DNA from: Borrelia duttonii Ly | Lineage (GTDB): Bacteria; Spirochaetota; Spirochaetia; Borreliales; Borreliaceae | Reading direction: 5' to 3' | Assembly: GCF_000019685.1 (NCBI RefSeq) | Contig: NC_011250.1 | Coordinates: 1-40,353, forward strand | DNA: 40,353 nucleotides | Position numbers and translations under genes: made by a program | The notes under the pieces: model-generated | The model's input: only the letters and a program-made list of their open reading frames with translations | Database searches by the model: none | Told to the model about the DNA's origin: nothing | Shown: in pieces, positions 8,099 to 17,089 of the stretch | Layout of the letters: each line of letters begins with the position of its first letter | Position numbering within the stretch: position 1 is the first letter of the stretch

Positions 8099-9211
8099 TT
8101 ATTGATTTTTAACACCAGAACCACTCTTCTCAGATGTTGCTACAGGAGTATCATTATTAATTTTCATCACTTTTTTTATTTCTTTAAGACCCAAGTCCAT
8201 TGCTTCTCTTATTGCTATTGTTAATGTATCTAATGCCTTACTTACTGCACTTACTGCTGCTCCCCTAACCGCAGTAACAACATCATTATTAGCATTATCC
8301 TTCTCATTAGCAAATTTTCCTCCCTTTGCCATCGCTCGCAATGCTATCCCCCCCGCTATAACAGCATCTTTAATATCAGAAGCAACACCAGTAACTTGAG
8401 CAGAAGCATTATGATTAGCTAACTTAGCTGAATCACCATTATTTTTAGAAATAGCTTGCAATATGTCAGCTCCAGTAACGGCCCCAACTGCTTTTGCTGC
8501 ATCTGCTGCTGCCTTCTTCGCATCTGCGGCAATAGCACCATTATTATCAGTATTACCAAATAATTTTCCTGCATCACCAGCATTATTACCTCTTGCCCCA
8601 AGAGCATCGGCTTTTTTACCATCTCCAGCCTCAGCACTTCCTTTGTTCTTAAGTACTATATCCACAATTGATTTAATGCCCTTTACTAAATTTTCAACAC
8701 CATCGCCCTTAGCTCCAGCACCAGCACCATTAGCACCACCAGCAGCAACATTACCTATGAAGTCATTAGCATCACCACCAATTGCCTCACTTGCTGTCTT
8801 TGCCCCAGTAATTATTTTATCAAGTGTTTCACTAACTAATTTATTTACTGCAGTCTCAGTAGCTGCAGCATGAGGATTACTCTCTTTTTTCATTTCAGCA
8901 ACAATTTTATTAAGCCCATCCTTGGCTCCTTGCACAGTATCTTGAACTGTCTTAAAGTAAGCAGCAACATCGGACTTCTTAGAATCGGCCTTCAATCCCA
9001 ATACACTCCCCACCATTTCCCCAAATGATGTGAAAACATTCAAAAATTCTTCACTCACATTAACTAAAGATTGCAAAAATTTATTTTTACCTTGCTCTGC
9101 TTCTCCTACTCCCCCACTATTACATACCATCACTATCATCATCATCAATATTATTCCCTTTATTCTCATTCTATCCCACATCTTATCCATTCTATTCCCT
9201 CTCTCTCTCAC
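8099..9211 (-). CDS. Variable large protein (Vlp, class C), silent cassette
   Basis: A class C Vlp with an open frame of 370 residues from a GTG at 9211; ATG at 9190 or 9169 are equally possible starts. The true ribosome-binding leader (AAGGAGGCAAAGAAAATG at about 9260-9278) is out of frame and stops after 14 codons, so this copy may not be translatable in place. Lipobox IVMVC has Val rather than the Gly seen before Cys in the other cassettes. Then [20 protein letters not shown], the [20 protein letters not shown] segment, [32 protein letters not shown], and the class C end [20 protein letters not shown] with a Ser/Gly tail. Body intact; leader defective. Confidence 0.83.
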   Translation of the reverse strand: MRERGNRMDKMWDRMRIKGIILMMMIVMVCNSGGVGEAEQGKNKFLQSLVNVSEEFLNVFTSFGEMVGSVLGLKADSKKSDVAAYFKTVQDTVQGAKDGLNKIVAEMKKESNPHAAATETAVNKLVSETLDKIITGAKTASEAIGGDANDFIGNVAAGGANGAGAGAKGDGVENLVKGIKSIVDIVLKNKGSAEAGDGKKADALGARGNNAGDAGKLFGNTDNNGAIAADAKKAAADAAKAVGAVTGADILQAISKNNGDSAKLANHNASAQVTGVASDIKDAVIAGGIALRAMAKGGKFANEKDNANNDVVTAVRGAAVSAVSKALDTLTIAIREAMDLGLKEIKKVMKINNDTPVATSEKSGSGVKNQ

Positions 9212-9369
9212 TCTCTCTATTCATCTCTTCCCTTTTATTTCTCCTTCTTTTACTTCTCTATTCATTTTCTTTGCCTCCTTATTTATATTCATTATTAGCT
9301 TTTTCATAGCTTATTTATTAAGGATTAGAAGAAAAAAAATGATTTATATAACACACACAATACCTAAAA

Positions 9370-9397
9370 TAAAAAAAGAGAGCTTGATTGCTCTCAT
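9370..9397 (-). terminator. Terminator of class B cassette (GAGAGC type)
   Basis: GAGAGC (9378-9383) pairs with GCTCTC (9390-9395); seven T follow on the - strand. Confidence 0.85.
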
Positions 9398-9458
9398 TAA
9401 CCAAGTTTTTATTAAAAAATTTAATTATATCCTAAATTGTACTAATTATCTTATTCTT

Positions 9459-10334
9459 TTATTCATTAATTTTGGCAACAGATCCTTCTCCTTGTTTAAT
9501 CTCTCCTAACACCTTATTTATCTCTTTTAATCCTTCATCCAATCTATTCCTGATTGCTATTGTCAATGTACTCAATACCTTATTTACTGCACTTGCTACT
9601 GCCCCATTGACTGTCTTTAATGCATCTTCATCATTATCCTTAATAGAAAATTTACCTCCTTTAGTCATACCTCTAAGTGCTATACCTCCCGCTATTACTG
9701 CATCCTTCTTTGCCCCTTCCTTAATTTCTTTCTTACCAGCTAACATCAGCACCTGCATCTCCCTTCCCTTTTAACACAATCTCAACTATCTCTTTAATTC
9801 CTTTCACCAAAGATTTAACACTTCGTAATTCTGAAGGAGATGCATCCCCATTTTTGACAGCACTTCCTATTACTTCACTACCTCCACCACTAGCTCCTAA
9901 AGCTGCTTCTTTTGCTCCTGCAGCTATCTTATCTACAGTACCACTAATAAACTCCTCAACTACCTTCCTAACTTTCTCATATTGCCCATTCTTTGATACT
10001 TCTTCTTGCAACTTTTCCTTTACTGAATTCATAGTCTTCTCAATATCACTAAAATACTTACCTATATCACTTTTTTTAGTCTCTGCCTTTATTCCTAATG
10101 TCTCCGTAATCATATCCCCAAAAGCAACAAATACGTCCAAAAATCCTTTCCCTAAATTTACCATCTCACTCAAAAATACTTTCTCTGGATCCTTTACTCC
10201 ACCACTATTACATCCCATCATCACCATCATCATCACCATTATTATTCCTTTTACTATTCTCCCCCTCTTTATCTCTCCTCTCTTCCCTCTCTCTCCTCCT
10301 CTCTCTAATTCTCTTCTCCCAATTTCTCTTTCAT
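9459..10334 (-). pseudogene. Class B Vlp cassette with central deletion and leader frameshift
   Basis: From the ATG at 10334 the leader frame stops after nine codons, while the signal peptide (VMMMVMMGC), the lipobox and the body DPEKVFLSEMVNLGKGFLDV are in another frame that has no ribosome-binding start. The body is normal to VKGIKEIVEIVLKGKGDAGA, then jumps near 9740 to [20 protein letters not shown] in a different frame. Against 30091-31173 this removes roughly 90 residues, including the GADILQAI segment. The 3' end (DEGLKEINKVLGEIKQGEGS) is normal. Both ends suitable for recombination are kept, the middle is not. Confidence 0.82.
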
Positions 10335-10369
10335 GCCTTTCTTAGTCTCATTTTATTATTTACCTTTCT

Positions 10370-10740
10370 TCTGAAAATAGCAAAAAAGAAAAAACAAAAT
10401 CAAACTCATAATAAAAAAGATAGATGGCGATTATTAAGAACTACACTTCTAATAAAGTAAAAATTATACTTGGTAATACTAATAATCAATAATGATAGGT
10501 ATTGAAACTATACAAGCAAATGACGATGATAAAGCTACTATAAGGAAAAAATAAAAAATTAAATATATGTAAAGAAACATTTGAAGTAAAATATTAATAA
10601 CGTTATTTTTACTAATCAGATTTGGTTTAAGAGATAATATAGTTGAAAATGTTTTACAGTTTAATACAAAAAAATATGACTTTGAAAGTTAATCTAAAAA
10701 AGTCATAATACTGTTTATCAGTCTAAACCAATTACTAAAA
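10370..10740. other. Spacer with a possible phage-protein remnant and a hairpin
   Basis: No intact gene. ATGACTTT (10674-10681) and AAAGTCAT (about 10697-10704) form a possible 8-bp hairpin. A short + strand coding remnant is listed separately at 10424-10550. Confidence 0.35.
10424..10550 (+). pseudogene. Possible remnant of a Borrelia phage structural gene
   Basis: ATG at 10424 opens MAIIKNYTSNKVKIILGNTN, stopped by three consecutive stop codons. In another frame IETIQANDDDKATIRKK follows at once. The order (short N-terminal strand, LGNT turn, then ANDDDKA..RKK) resembles the start of a tail-tube-like protein. Resemblance is by eye and weak; it could be chance. It is the only non-vmp coding-like sequence inside the left archive. 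Confidence 0.25.
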
Positions 10741-10747
10741 TAACAAT

Positions 10748-10787
10748 ATAGAAGGAAATCCAAATTTATCTCTATATTTCCTTCTAT
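10748..10787 (-). terminator. Terminator of class A Vlp gene (AGGAGG type)
   Basis: Perfect 12-bp stem: ATAGAAGGAAAT at 10748-10759 with ATTTCCTTCTAT at 10776-10787. No long T run follows, but it sits just past a class A gene exactly as at 5671 and 39228. Confidence 0.65.
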
Positions 10788-10822
10788 CCCACTTTCAAGT
10801 AATTTAATATCTATCTTATTGG

Positions 10823-11911
10823 CTAATTGGATGTTTTTGGTTTTCTTGCCTCATCTACTCCTTGCTTTACTTTCTCTAGTACATTCTTTACTGTCTTTTT
10901 AACCAAATCTTCCACTGCTACTAATAGTTTATTTACTGCACTCATCCCTACTGCTTGTACATCTTGTTTACCTCCTGCACTACCATCTGCCGCTCCGGAT
11001 GCTAGTTTCCCATCCTTCACCAATGAACGTAATGCTATCCCTCCTGATACTGCTGATGCTTTTGGAGTATTTGCAGTTGCTAAGTTAGCTACATTACCTC
11101 CTTTGGCAAATTTCACCGCAGTTGTCTTATCATCTGGAGCTGTTCCTCCTAATGCCGAATCACCTTCTTCAGATTTAACTATTGATGCTAATATTTCTTC
11201 TCCACTTACTGATGATACTATTAATGCAGCTTTACCTGCATCTGTTACGGCCGATGCTTTATTATCTGTAGCTAATATCCTAACTCCCTCCTTATTATCT
11301 ATACCAGTTCCATTTAACGACATAATCCCTGCAATCGGTTCTGCAACACCTGCACCTTTTGCTATCTCTACTATTCCTTTCAATGCTTTAAGAGCCTTAC
11401 TTAACTCACCTTCATTTGCTGATGCCCCTGTAGCATCACTTCCTGCCTCACCTACTGGCTTAGAATCACCTACTGTTCCTAAAGACTCTAAATACCCTTT
11501 CAATGTACCTAAAACTCCCCTAGCTGAATCAACTATTTCCTTAATTAAATTTTTTGATGAATCATTCTTATCACCACCTGTCTCCGATTTCTTTGCTACT
11601 TCTTCTAACTCTTCTGATGCTTTCCCAAGTTTCACACCTAAACTCTTAAAATGATTCCCTACATCCTCTTTCTTTGTAGTTGTGTTCACGCTAAATCCCA
11701 ATACATCTGACATTAACTCCAAAAATGCATAAAATGCATTCTCTGCACTTCTCCCTACTTCCAGCATTACCTCACTCAAACTTCCTCCTCTCCCGTCTCC
11801 TCCTCCTGTCCCTTCTCCTTTCACTCCTCCACTATTACATCCCATCATCATCATCACCAGCATCAATATTATTACTCTTACTTTCCCCTCTCCTTTTTTC
11901 TCTATATTCAT
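10823..11911 (-). CDS. Variable large protein (Vlp, class A), silent cassette
   Basis: A 362-residue class A Vlp, intact. Start chosen at 11911, ATG preceded by GGAGGCTAGAAG; upstream in-frame codons belong to the untranslated leader. Met-rich signal peptide (ILMLVMMMMGC, Cys25), linker GEGTGGGDGRG, helix MLEVGRSAENAFYAFLELMS, variable core with VSGEEILASIVKSEEGDSAL, AVSGGIALRSLVKDGK, and conserved end KNVLEKVKQGVDEARKPKTSN. First cassette of the left archive next to the phage-derived block. Confidence 0.87.
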   Translation of the reverse strand: MNIEKKGEGKVRVIILMLVMMMMGCNSGGVKGEGTGGGDGRGGSLSEVMLEVGRSAENAFYAFLELMSDVLGFSVNTTTKKEDVGNHFKSLGVKLGKASEELEEVAKKSETGGDKNDSSKNLIKEIVDSARGVLGTLKGYLESLGTVGDSKPVGEAGSDATGASANEGELSKALKALKGIVEIAKGAGVAEPIAGIMSLNGTGIDNKEGVRILATDNKASAVTDAGKAALIVSSVSGEEILASIVKSEEGDSALGGTAPDDKTTAVKFAKGGNVANLATANTPKASAVSGGIALRSLVKDGKLASGAADGSAGGKQDVQAVGMSAVNKLLVAVEDLVKKTVKNVLEKVKQGVDEARKPKTSN

Positions 11912-12047
11912 TCTTCTAGCCTCCTTGTTTTTCTTTTTTTTATTTCCCATTCTTTCATTTTCTTTGACTCCTTATTTTTTTAGCCTTTTTATAGCTTTTA
12001 TTAGGAAACAAAAAAACATCAATAAATAATGATTAAATGATGATTTA

Positions 12048-12064
12048 TATGAATATTATTCATA
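12048..12064. repeat. Palindrome TATGAAT/ATTCATA
   Basis: TATGAAT, three bases, ATTCATA. The identical palindrome is at 29993-30009 in the mirror arm, upstream of the first cassette on each side. Possibly regulatory. Confidence 0.4.
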
Positions 12065-12083
12065 CAACATACACAATACTGCA

Positions 12084-12112
12084 AATAAAAAAGAGAGCTT
12101 CATTGCTCCCTT
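12084..12112 (-). terminator. Terminator upstream of the first left cassette
   Basis: GAGAGC (12093-12098) pairs with GCTCCC (12105-12110), six T follow on the - strand. The gene it once served is absent; the mirror copy is at 29947-29971. Confidence 0.7.
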
Positions 12113-12349
12113 TGCCAAAATTTTTACATAATAACTTAACTATATTTCAATATATACTAATTCACCTATTAATTAGATTGATTTTAGAATTGTGTCTAAT
12201 TTTACCTCTAACCTATCAACCTTATTTAACCTTATTCAATATACAAAAAATAATTATAGATCAATTATTTATTTTTGTTAAAAAAAGCAAAAACTATAAA
12301 AAATTTGCAAAAAAATTAAACTTATTCTTTAGATAGAAGAAACATTTAC
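12113..12349. other. Spacer between Bdr and vmp archive, with two decamer repeats
   Basis: No convincing gene. Contains two tandem copies of TAACCTTATT (about 12218-12237), the same decamer that occurs six times in the mirror spacer at 29781-29840. An open + strand frame here is broken in the mirror copy. Confidence 0.5.
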
Positions 12350-12781
12350 TTATTTAAATATCAGCGTTAATAAAATTCCTATAGTTAAAGTAATAATGGT
12401 CCCAAACATCCAAGCATGTAATTTTAATGTTCCTTTAACCTCTAATGCAAATTTATCTATTTTAGTATCAAGTTCATTAAATTTAGTATCTATTTTAGTA
12501 TCAAGTTCATTAAATTTAGTATCTATTTTATTATTTAGGTTATTTTCAACAGTATCAATCTTAGTATCAAGTTCTCTAATATCAGCCTTTAAACCACGCT
12601 CTAATATTTCTAATTTAAGGTTAAAATTACTTTCTAAATATTGAAGATCTTTAATAGTAAGCTCATTTTTATAGTATCTATAAGACAAATCGTCTGCAAT
12701 CTCTCTATTAATACCCGCTTTTACAAGCTCATTTAGTACCATCTGTCTAGTAATTACAGGTTCCATTTGCATATACTCCAT
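12350..12781 (-). CDS. bdr: Bdr repeat-motif protein
   Basis: A 143-residue Bdr protein. Start at 12781 follows AAGGAGATTCTTT; an upstream in-frame Met lacks such a site. Order: conserved N-terminus MEPVITRQMVLNELVKAGIN, helical linker, then the Bdr heptad-like repeats (LDTKIDTVENN, then KIDTKFNELDT repeated), and a C-terminal membrane segment (WMFGTIITLTIGILLTLIF). Bdr proteins are phage/plasmid-encoded inner-membrane proteins of unknown function found in all Borrelia. The mirror copy at 29129-29656 is 32 residues longer because of more repeats. Downstream of the terminase genes, probably their former co-transcript. Confidence 0.9.
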   Translation of the reverse strand: MEYMQMEPVITRQMVLNELVKAGINREIADDLSYRYYKNELTIKDLQYLESNFNLKLEILERGLKADIRELDTKIDTVENNLNNKIDTKFNELDTKIDTKFNELDTKIDKFALEVKGTLKLHAWMFGTIITLTIGILLTLIFK

Positions 12782-12822
12782 AAAGAATCTCCTTATGTAA
12801 TTATTATACAATAATTTATAAG

Positions 12823-14175
12823 CTAAATGAAAGTAAATTTAGTAAAATGCCTAATTCTATCACGATAATTTAAAGACAAAATTAAATATGCTGCTGATAA
12901 TACATCAAGAGCATCATCATGAACTTTGCCATCTCCATTATATGAATAAATATCACGAAATACAGAACGATTACTATAATATAATAAATGCACCTTGTTA
13001 TAAGTAAATGGTGTTAATAAAGAAACAATGCTTGCGTGTTTATTTGTTTTGGGTCTTGTTGGTGCAATTCTAAAGTAATTTTGCATATTATCTCTAAGTC
13101 TAACATATTCACGTGTTAAAGCCCCAGCTCCTTTAATATCATCTCTATCTTCAATATAAAGAGTATTAACATTAAATTCCCCATTATTACCTTTATTGTA
13201 TTCATAACATATGGATCAACAGCTGGTTTTTGCTCTTGAAATATAAATGCATAATACTTATCCGACACTTTCTCTAAAACACAAAGAGAAGTATTATCCC
13301 CACCACTACTATATGCAGAATCTAAATAAGCTATAGGACTTTTAAAGTCATAGTCTTCAATAATATTAATATTACGAAATATCGCATCATTATTTGCGAC
13401 CCATTCTCCTAGTAGTACACTGGCTTTATATGTTGGAAAGTCTTTATAAAGTTCTTCTTGGGTCTTTATAAATTCCTTTGAAATTTCCTCATTATCATAT
13501 GTCGTAAAATTATATGTAGAATATATTGTATTCTTATCAATATAATCTGTTTTAAAATAATGCTCTGGATGATCAGGATTAGTATCAAAAACAATAAACT
13601 CTGGTTTTATTCTTAGTCTCTTAAGCGCTTCTTTTAATGTCTCTTTATGCAGCGTTGTTGCTTCATTAACATAAATAACAGCAGAATTTGATCCTCTAAA
13701 TCTTTCAAAATCTCTTATTTTATCTCCACCATATAAATTAACCCTTAAAGAATCGATTTCAAAATATGACGTATTTGAATATTTGGGAACAAAAGGTATT
13801 TTAAGCATATTAGCAAGCTTTTCAAACTATTCTATAACATTAATTTCTAATGATCTCTGTGAGTTGCCTAATATAAAATTATTGGTATCTTTCCTATAAA
13901 GATGCCTATTTTTAAGTAAAGTTTTTAAGAATAAATAACAAGCCAAAAATGTTTTACCACTTGAAATTCCACCCGATAAAATAACTTTGTTTTGATTATT
14001 CTTTTCAATATCACTTAACACTTTACGTTTGTTTTTTAGTTAAGAACTTATTTTCAAAGCTTTTAAAATCAACAAATACTGGTTTTGGTTTAATAAAAAA
14101 CGCAATATCAACACCAAATTCACGCTTATATCCCCTTTGCATAGACTTAAAAATACTACTACTGTATATATCCAT
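12823..14175 (-). pseudogene. PBSX-type phage terminase large subunit, broken
   Basis: ATG at 14175 follows GGAGGATAAATAA, five bases after the DUF603 stop. The N-terminus runs to LTKKQT, where an extra A near 14030 shifts the frame. Then the Walker A region (ILSGGISSGKTFLACYLF), a TAG at 13827-13829 where the mirror copy has CAG, then YGGDKIRDFERFRG, Walker B (SAVIYVNEAT), FDTNPDHPEHYF and the first nuclease strand (YLDSAYSSGGDNTSLC). A lost A near 13165 shifts the frame again before YIEDRDDIKGAGA and the final HDDALDVLSAAY nuclease motif. All motor and nuclease motifs survive, but in four pieces, so packaging function is lost. Confidence 0.85.
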
Positions 14176-14179
14176 TTAT

Positions 14180-14708
14180 TTATCCTCCAAACTTAAATCT
14201 ACTCCCATCTAAATCTGCAATTTTGAGTTTCTTCATTGTTTCATAACATAACTTCATTGTTTTATCTTCTTTCTCACGTTTTAAATCTTTAAGCTTAATC
14301 TTCTTATCTTGAAGTTCTCTACTATTTCCTTTATTTTGAATCATTTTGATCTCTCTCTCCAATAGATCTATTTCTTCTATACAATCCTTAAGTTCTAATT
14401 CTAAATAATTATTAAATGCCTTCATAAACTTAAGTCCAAGTTAACTTTTCGTTATACTAAATTGACTCTTAAGCTCATGTGTTTTGGCATTGGTTTCAAG
14501 TACTTGATCTAAGATACTATTAAGAGTAGTGTTACAAATGGTTACTTTATTATCACTATAAAACTCTATTGGATTATCTTTAATATTTTTCCATTTTACA
14601 TACATTAGCTCGTGTAACACAAAGCTCTTTCGCTATTTCAGCATCATTTAATCGATCTTCTTCAAAATACATGACACAATCTTTATATGCTCTTTTTACT
14701 TTACTCAT
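14180..14708 (-). pseudogene. DUF603 protein (probable small-terminase-like), broken
   Basis: N-terminal part from ATG at 14708 carries the helix-turn-helix LNDAEIAKELCVTRANVCKM typical of Borrelia DUF603. Here an 11-base deletion between AAAATG repeats (about 14588-14600) shifts the frame into a stop. A second lesion is a TAA at 14441-14443 in place of a Gln codon. The C-terminal coiled coil (ELEL..EEIDLLEREIKMIQNKG, KKIKLKDLKREKEDK) remains open from 14425. The DNA-binding N-terminus, coiled coil and position directly before the large terminase suggest a small-terminase role; this is inference from context. Confidence 0.75.
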
Positions 14709-14801
14709 ATCTCTTCAATCTTATAAATTAACAAAAATTAATTTTACAAAAACTACTATTATACTAATAATAATATACTATTATTAAATTAAGGGAGTTA
14801 T

Positions 14802-15108
14802 TATGATACTTATTTAAAAAAGATACAGCAACGTTTTCAGAAGCAAAAAGATTTAAAGAGAAACACATGCACATTTAAGTGCACTCGCATCATCAAAGTC
14901 AAGCAACACAGATAAATTAAAAACCTTCCCATGCTTTGATAAAGTTAAAATCATACCAATTCTTGATTATATAAATTGTGAACTTGCAAGTCGTTCTGGT
15001 CCTTACTTAGATACTGAGAATACTAAAAAAAATTTTCAAAAAACAATAAAAGAATATTTTAACACTATGAATGAAAGCAAATTGGATGAATTCTCACAAG
15101 TTGTATAA
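14802..15108 (+). pseudogene. Unidentified phage-like gene remnant
   Basis: A good start site (AAGGGAGTTATTATG) leads to a stop after four codons. Shifted frames then give DTATFSEAKRFKEK and, from about 14878, an uninterrupted ALSALASSKSSNTDKLKTF ... CFDKVKIIPILDYINCELAS ... DEFSQVV ending at 15108. The amino-acid composition looks genuinely coding, but I do not recognise the family. It lies beyond the DUF603 gene, divergent from it, and has no copy in the mirror arm. Confidence 0.45.
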
Positions 15109-15325
15109 ATGACCTATTATGTGTCAATGTAATAGATACAAAAGTGAAATAAGAAAGCAATAAATTAAAATACTGTAAAAAGAGAAAAATTGATTTTTGT
15201 TAACCAAAAAATAAAAGCAAGTTAACGGTTGAATGCTATAATTCATGTACTTTGATTTTTATATATCTATACAAAGTAATATAACTAATATATGATATGA
15301 TATAAAATATGGAGAATATTATAAT
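15109..15325. promoter_or_regulatory. Upstream region of large Mlp gene with mlp 3'-flank trace
   Basis: Around 15150-15190 there is AGAAAGCAATAAATTAAAA and GTAAAAAGAGAAA, resembling the sequence that follows the Mlp genes at 19238 and 26783, which suggests another mlp copy once ended here. Promoter elements are not clear. GGAGAATATTATAAT precedes the ATG at 15326. Confidence 0.4.
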
Positions 15326-17083
15326 ATGATAAAATATTTGCTGCTTTTTATTTTATTTTCACTTCATTGTTGTAAATGGAATGAAAGAGATGTTCTATCC
15401 TCTCTAAAGAAATCGGACAAAAATTACGTAAATAAAGAAACTAAACCACGAAAAACTCTACTACAAGAAACTAAACCACGAAAAACTCCACCACAAGAAA
15501 CTAAACCACGAAAAACTCCACCACAAGAAACTTCACCACAAGAAACTCCACCACAAGAAACTTCACCACAAGAAACCCCACTACAAGAAACTCCACCACA
15601 AGAAACTCCACCACAAGAAACCCCACCACAAGAAACCCCACTACAAGAAACTCCACTACAAGAAACTCCACTACAAGAAACTCCACCACAAGAAACTAAA
15701 CCACGAAAAACTCCACCACAAGAAACTCCACTACAAGAAACTCCACTACAAGAAATGACACCACAAGAAACCCCACCACAAGAAACCCCACCACAAGAAA
15801 CCCCACCACAAGAAACCCCACCACAAGAAACCCCACCACAAGAAACCCCACTACAAGAAACTCCACTACAAGAAACTCCACCACAAGAAACTCCACTACA
15901 AGAAATGACACCACAAGAAAAAGAAAAAATATTAAAAGAAGAAAGAGAAAAAATAGAAATAAACATACAAGCAATAAATACATCGGTATTAGAGACAAAT
16001 AAAGCACAAAGAAGAATATTAAGAGCCCATCAAGAAGTAGAAAAAATAATAGCAAAATTAGAACAAATAATATCAGAAATAGAACAAGTAATATCAGAAG
16101 TAAAACAAGCAATAGCACAAGCAGAAACAGAAACAGAACTAGCAAATATAATAGAAAAAGATAAAGCAACTCTTAATATTTCTTCTTTAAAAGAAGAATT
16201 GACAGAAGCACAAAAACAAGTAACATTAGCAAAGCAAATAAAAACAAAAATACAAGAAACAGAAGAAGAAGAAAGAGACTCAATGAACAATGCAAATGTA
16301 GCAAATTCAGCAAAGATAGAAGCATATAAAACACAAGAAGTATCAGAAGTAAAAATAGCAAGAAAAAATATAGAAGTAGCAAAAATAACAATTGAAATAG
16401 TGAAAGAAGAAATACAAAGAGAAGAAGAAGAAATAAAAAAATTAGTATTGATTATAAAGCAAAAATTAGAAATAGTCCAGGAAATAGCACTAAGAATAAA
16501 AACAAAAAGAATAAAAATAATAGAAATAATAGAAGCAATAATAGAAAAGACAAAAAACGAAGTTACTTCTATAACTGAAGATGAGCAAAAAAAATTTGAG
16601 ATTTTGCAGCAAATATTTCATAAAACAAATCAAAAGTTAAAAACTACGACTGAATACTATGAAAAAGAAGAAGAGAATAAATATCACCCTGCATCAAATT
16701 ATCACTACTATAAAAATATGAATGAAAAAGCCACTGAATTTATCACTTACCTGAATAAAAGTAAACAAAGCCAAAAGAAATTAGCTAACGCATTTAATAC
16801 TGTTTATGACCTCTTAGAAAAAAAACGAAAACAACATGCAAGTGATATAATATTTGAACAATATATAGATAATGCTTTTAAGTGCACTATAGAAAAAGTT
16901 ACTTGTTCGCCAGATAAATATGGTCATAATGATTTGGGAAGTTCAATACCCGATTTTTTTGAGTCAATTCTCACTGAATGCTTATACTCCAAAGATCATA
17001 ACAGAAAAAGAGTAAACTATCTTGAAGAATTACTTACATCTGGAGAAGACCTAGAAATGCTTCAAGCATGGAGCAATAAATAA
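15326..17083 (+). CDS. Mosaic Mlp-type lipoprotein with PPQET repeats and coiled coil
   Basis: A 585-residue lipoprotein, more than twice the length of a normal Mlp. Residues 1-15 are a signal peptide (LLLFILFSLHCC; Cys15 or Cys16 lipidated). Residues 38-197 are four decapeptides ETKPRKTPPQ and 24 pentapeptides such as ETPPQ, ETPLQ, ETSPQ or EMTPQ. Residues about 198-440 are a highly charged coiled coil rich in Ile, Glu and Lys (for example IIAKLEQIISEIEQVISEVK). The last ~145 residues are the Mlp domain: KKLANAFNTVYDLLEKKRKQ, IFEQYIDNAFKC, then a Cys and SSIPDFFESIL. The last part matches the two normal Mlp proteins at 18681 and 26783. It probably displays an extended stalk from the outer membrane; Mlp function itself is unknown. 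Frame intact. Confidence 0.8.
   Translation: MIKYLLLFILFSLHCCKWNERDVLSSLKKSDKNYVNKETKPRKTLLQETKPRKTPPQETKPRKTPPQETSPQETPPQETSPQETPLQETPPQETPPQETPPQETPLQETPLQETPLQETPPQETKPRKTPPQETPLQETPLQEMTPQETPPQETPPQETPPQETPPQETPPQETPLQETPLQETPPQETPLQEMTPQEKEKILKEEREKIEINIQAINTSVLETNKAQRRILRAHQEVEKIIAKLEQIISEIEQVISEVKQAIAQAETETELANIIEKDKATLNISSLKEELTEAQKQVTLAKQIKTKIQETEEEERDSMNNANVANSAKIEAYKTQEVSEVKIARKNIEVAKITIEIVKEEIQREEEEIKKLVLIIKQKLEIVQEIALRIKTKRIKIIEIIEAIIEKTKNEVTSITEDEQKKFEILQQIFHKTNQKLKTTTEYYEKEEENKYHPASNYHYYKNMNEKATEFITYLNKSKQSQKKLANAFNTVYDLLEKKRKQHASDIIFEQYIDNAFKCTIEKVTCSPDKYGHNDLGSSIPDFFESILTECLYSKDHNRKRVNYLEELLTSGEDLEMLQAWSNK
15437..15916 (+). repeat. 15-bp coding tandem repeat (pentapeptide ETPPQ)
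   Basis: Thirty-two pentamer-equivalents of a 15-bp unit (CCACCACAAGAAACT and variants CTACAAGAAACC etc.), within the large Mlp-type gene. All units are in frame. Near-identity of neighbouring units implies recent expansion and probable length variation between isolates. Confidence 0.9.
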
Positions 17084-17089
17084 ATTAAA

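Larger units (their letters stand above)
11980..14750 (-). repeat. Left arm of large inverted duplication (mirror 27560-30075)
   Basis: Spacer, terminator, Bdr gene, terminase and DUF603 remnants, in order, are repeated in opposite orientation at 27560-30075. Identity is high by eye, but each arm carries its own stops, frameshifts and deletions. Confidence 0.85.

Noticed and set aside
10827-11654. 275-codon + strand frame opposite a class A Vlp gene
   Set aside because: Shadow frame: similar open antisense frames lie opposite other Vlp genes (3151-3609, 8463-8873), caused by their Ala/Lys/Gly codon use; no ribosome-binding sites.
12037-12336. 99-codon + strand frame in the spacer next to Bdr
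   Set aside because: The mirror spacer at 29690-30020 does not keep it open, and it runs across a terminator and a palindrome.
15437-15916. CRISPR-like array
   Set aside because: Continuous in-frame 15-bp coding repeats without spacers; no cas genes in the window.
15424-15966. Long - strand frame of Cys/Gly/Val/Ser repeats
   Set aside because: It is the antisense of the PPQET repeat block; its repeats are a by-product of the 15-bp unit and it has no start site or relatives.
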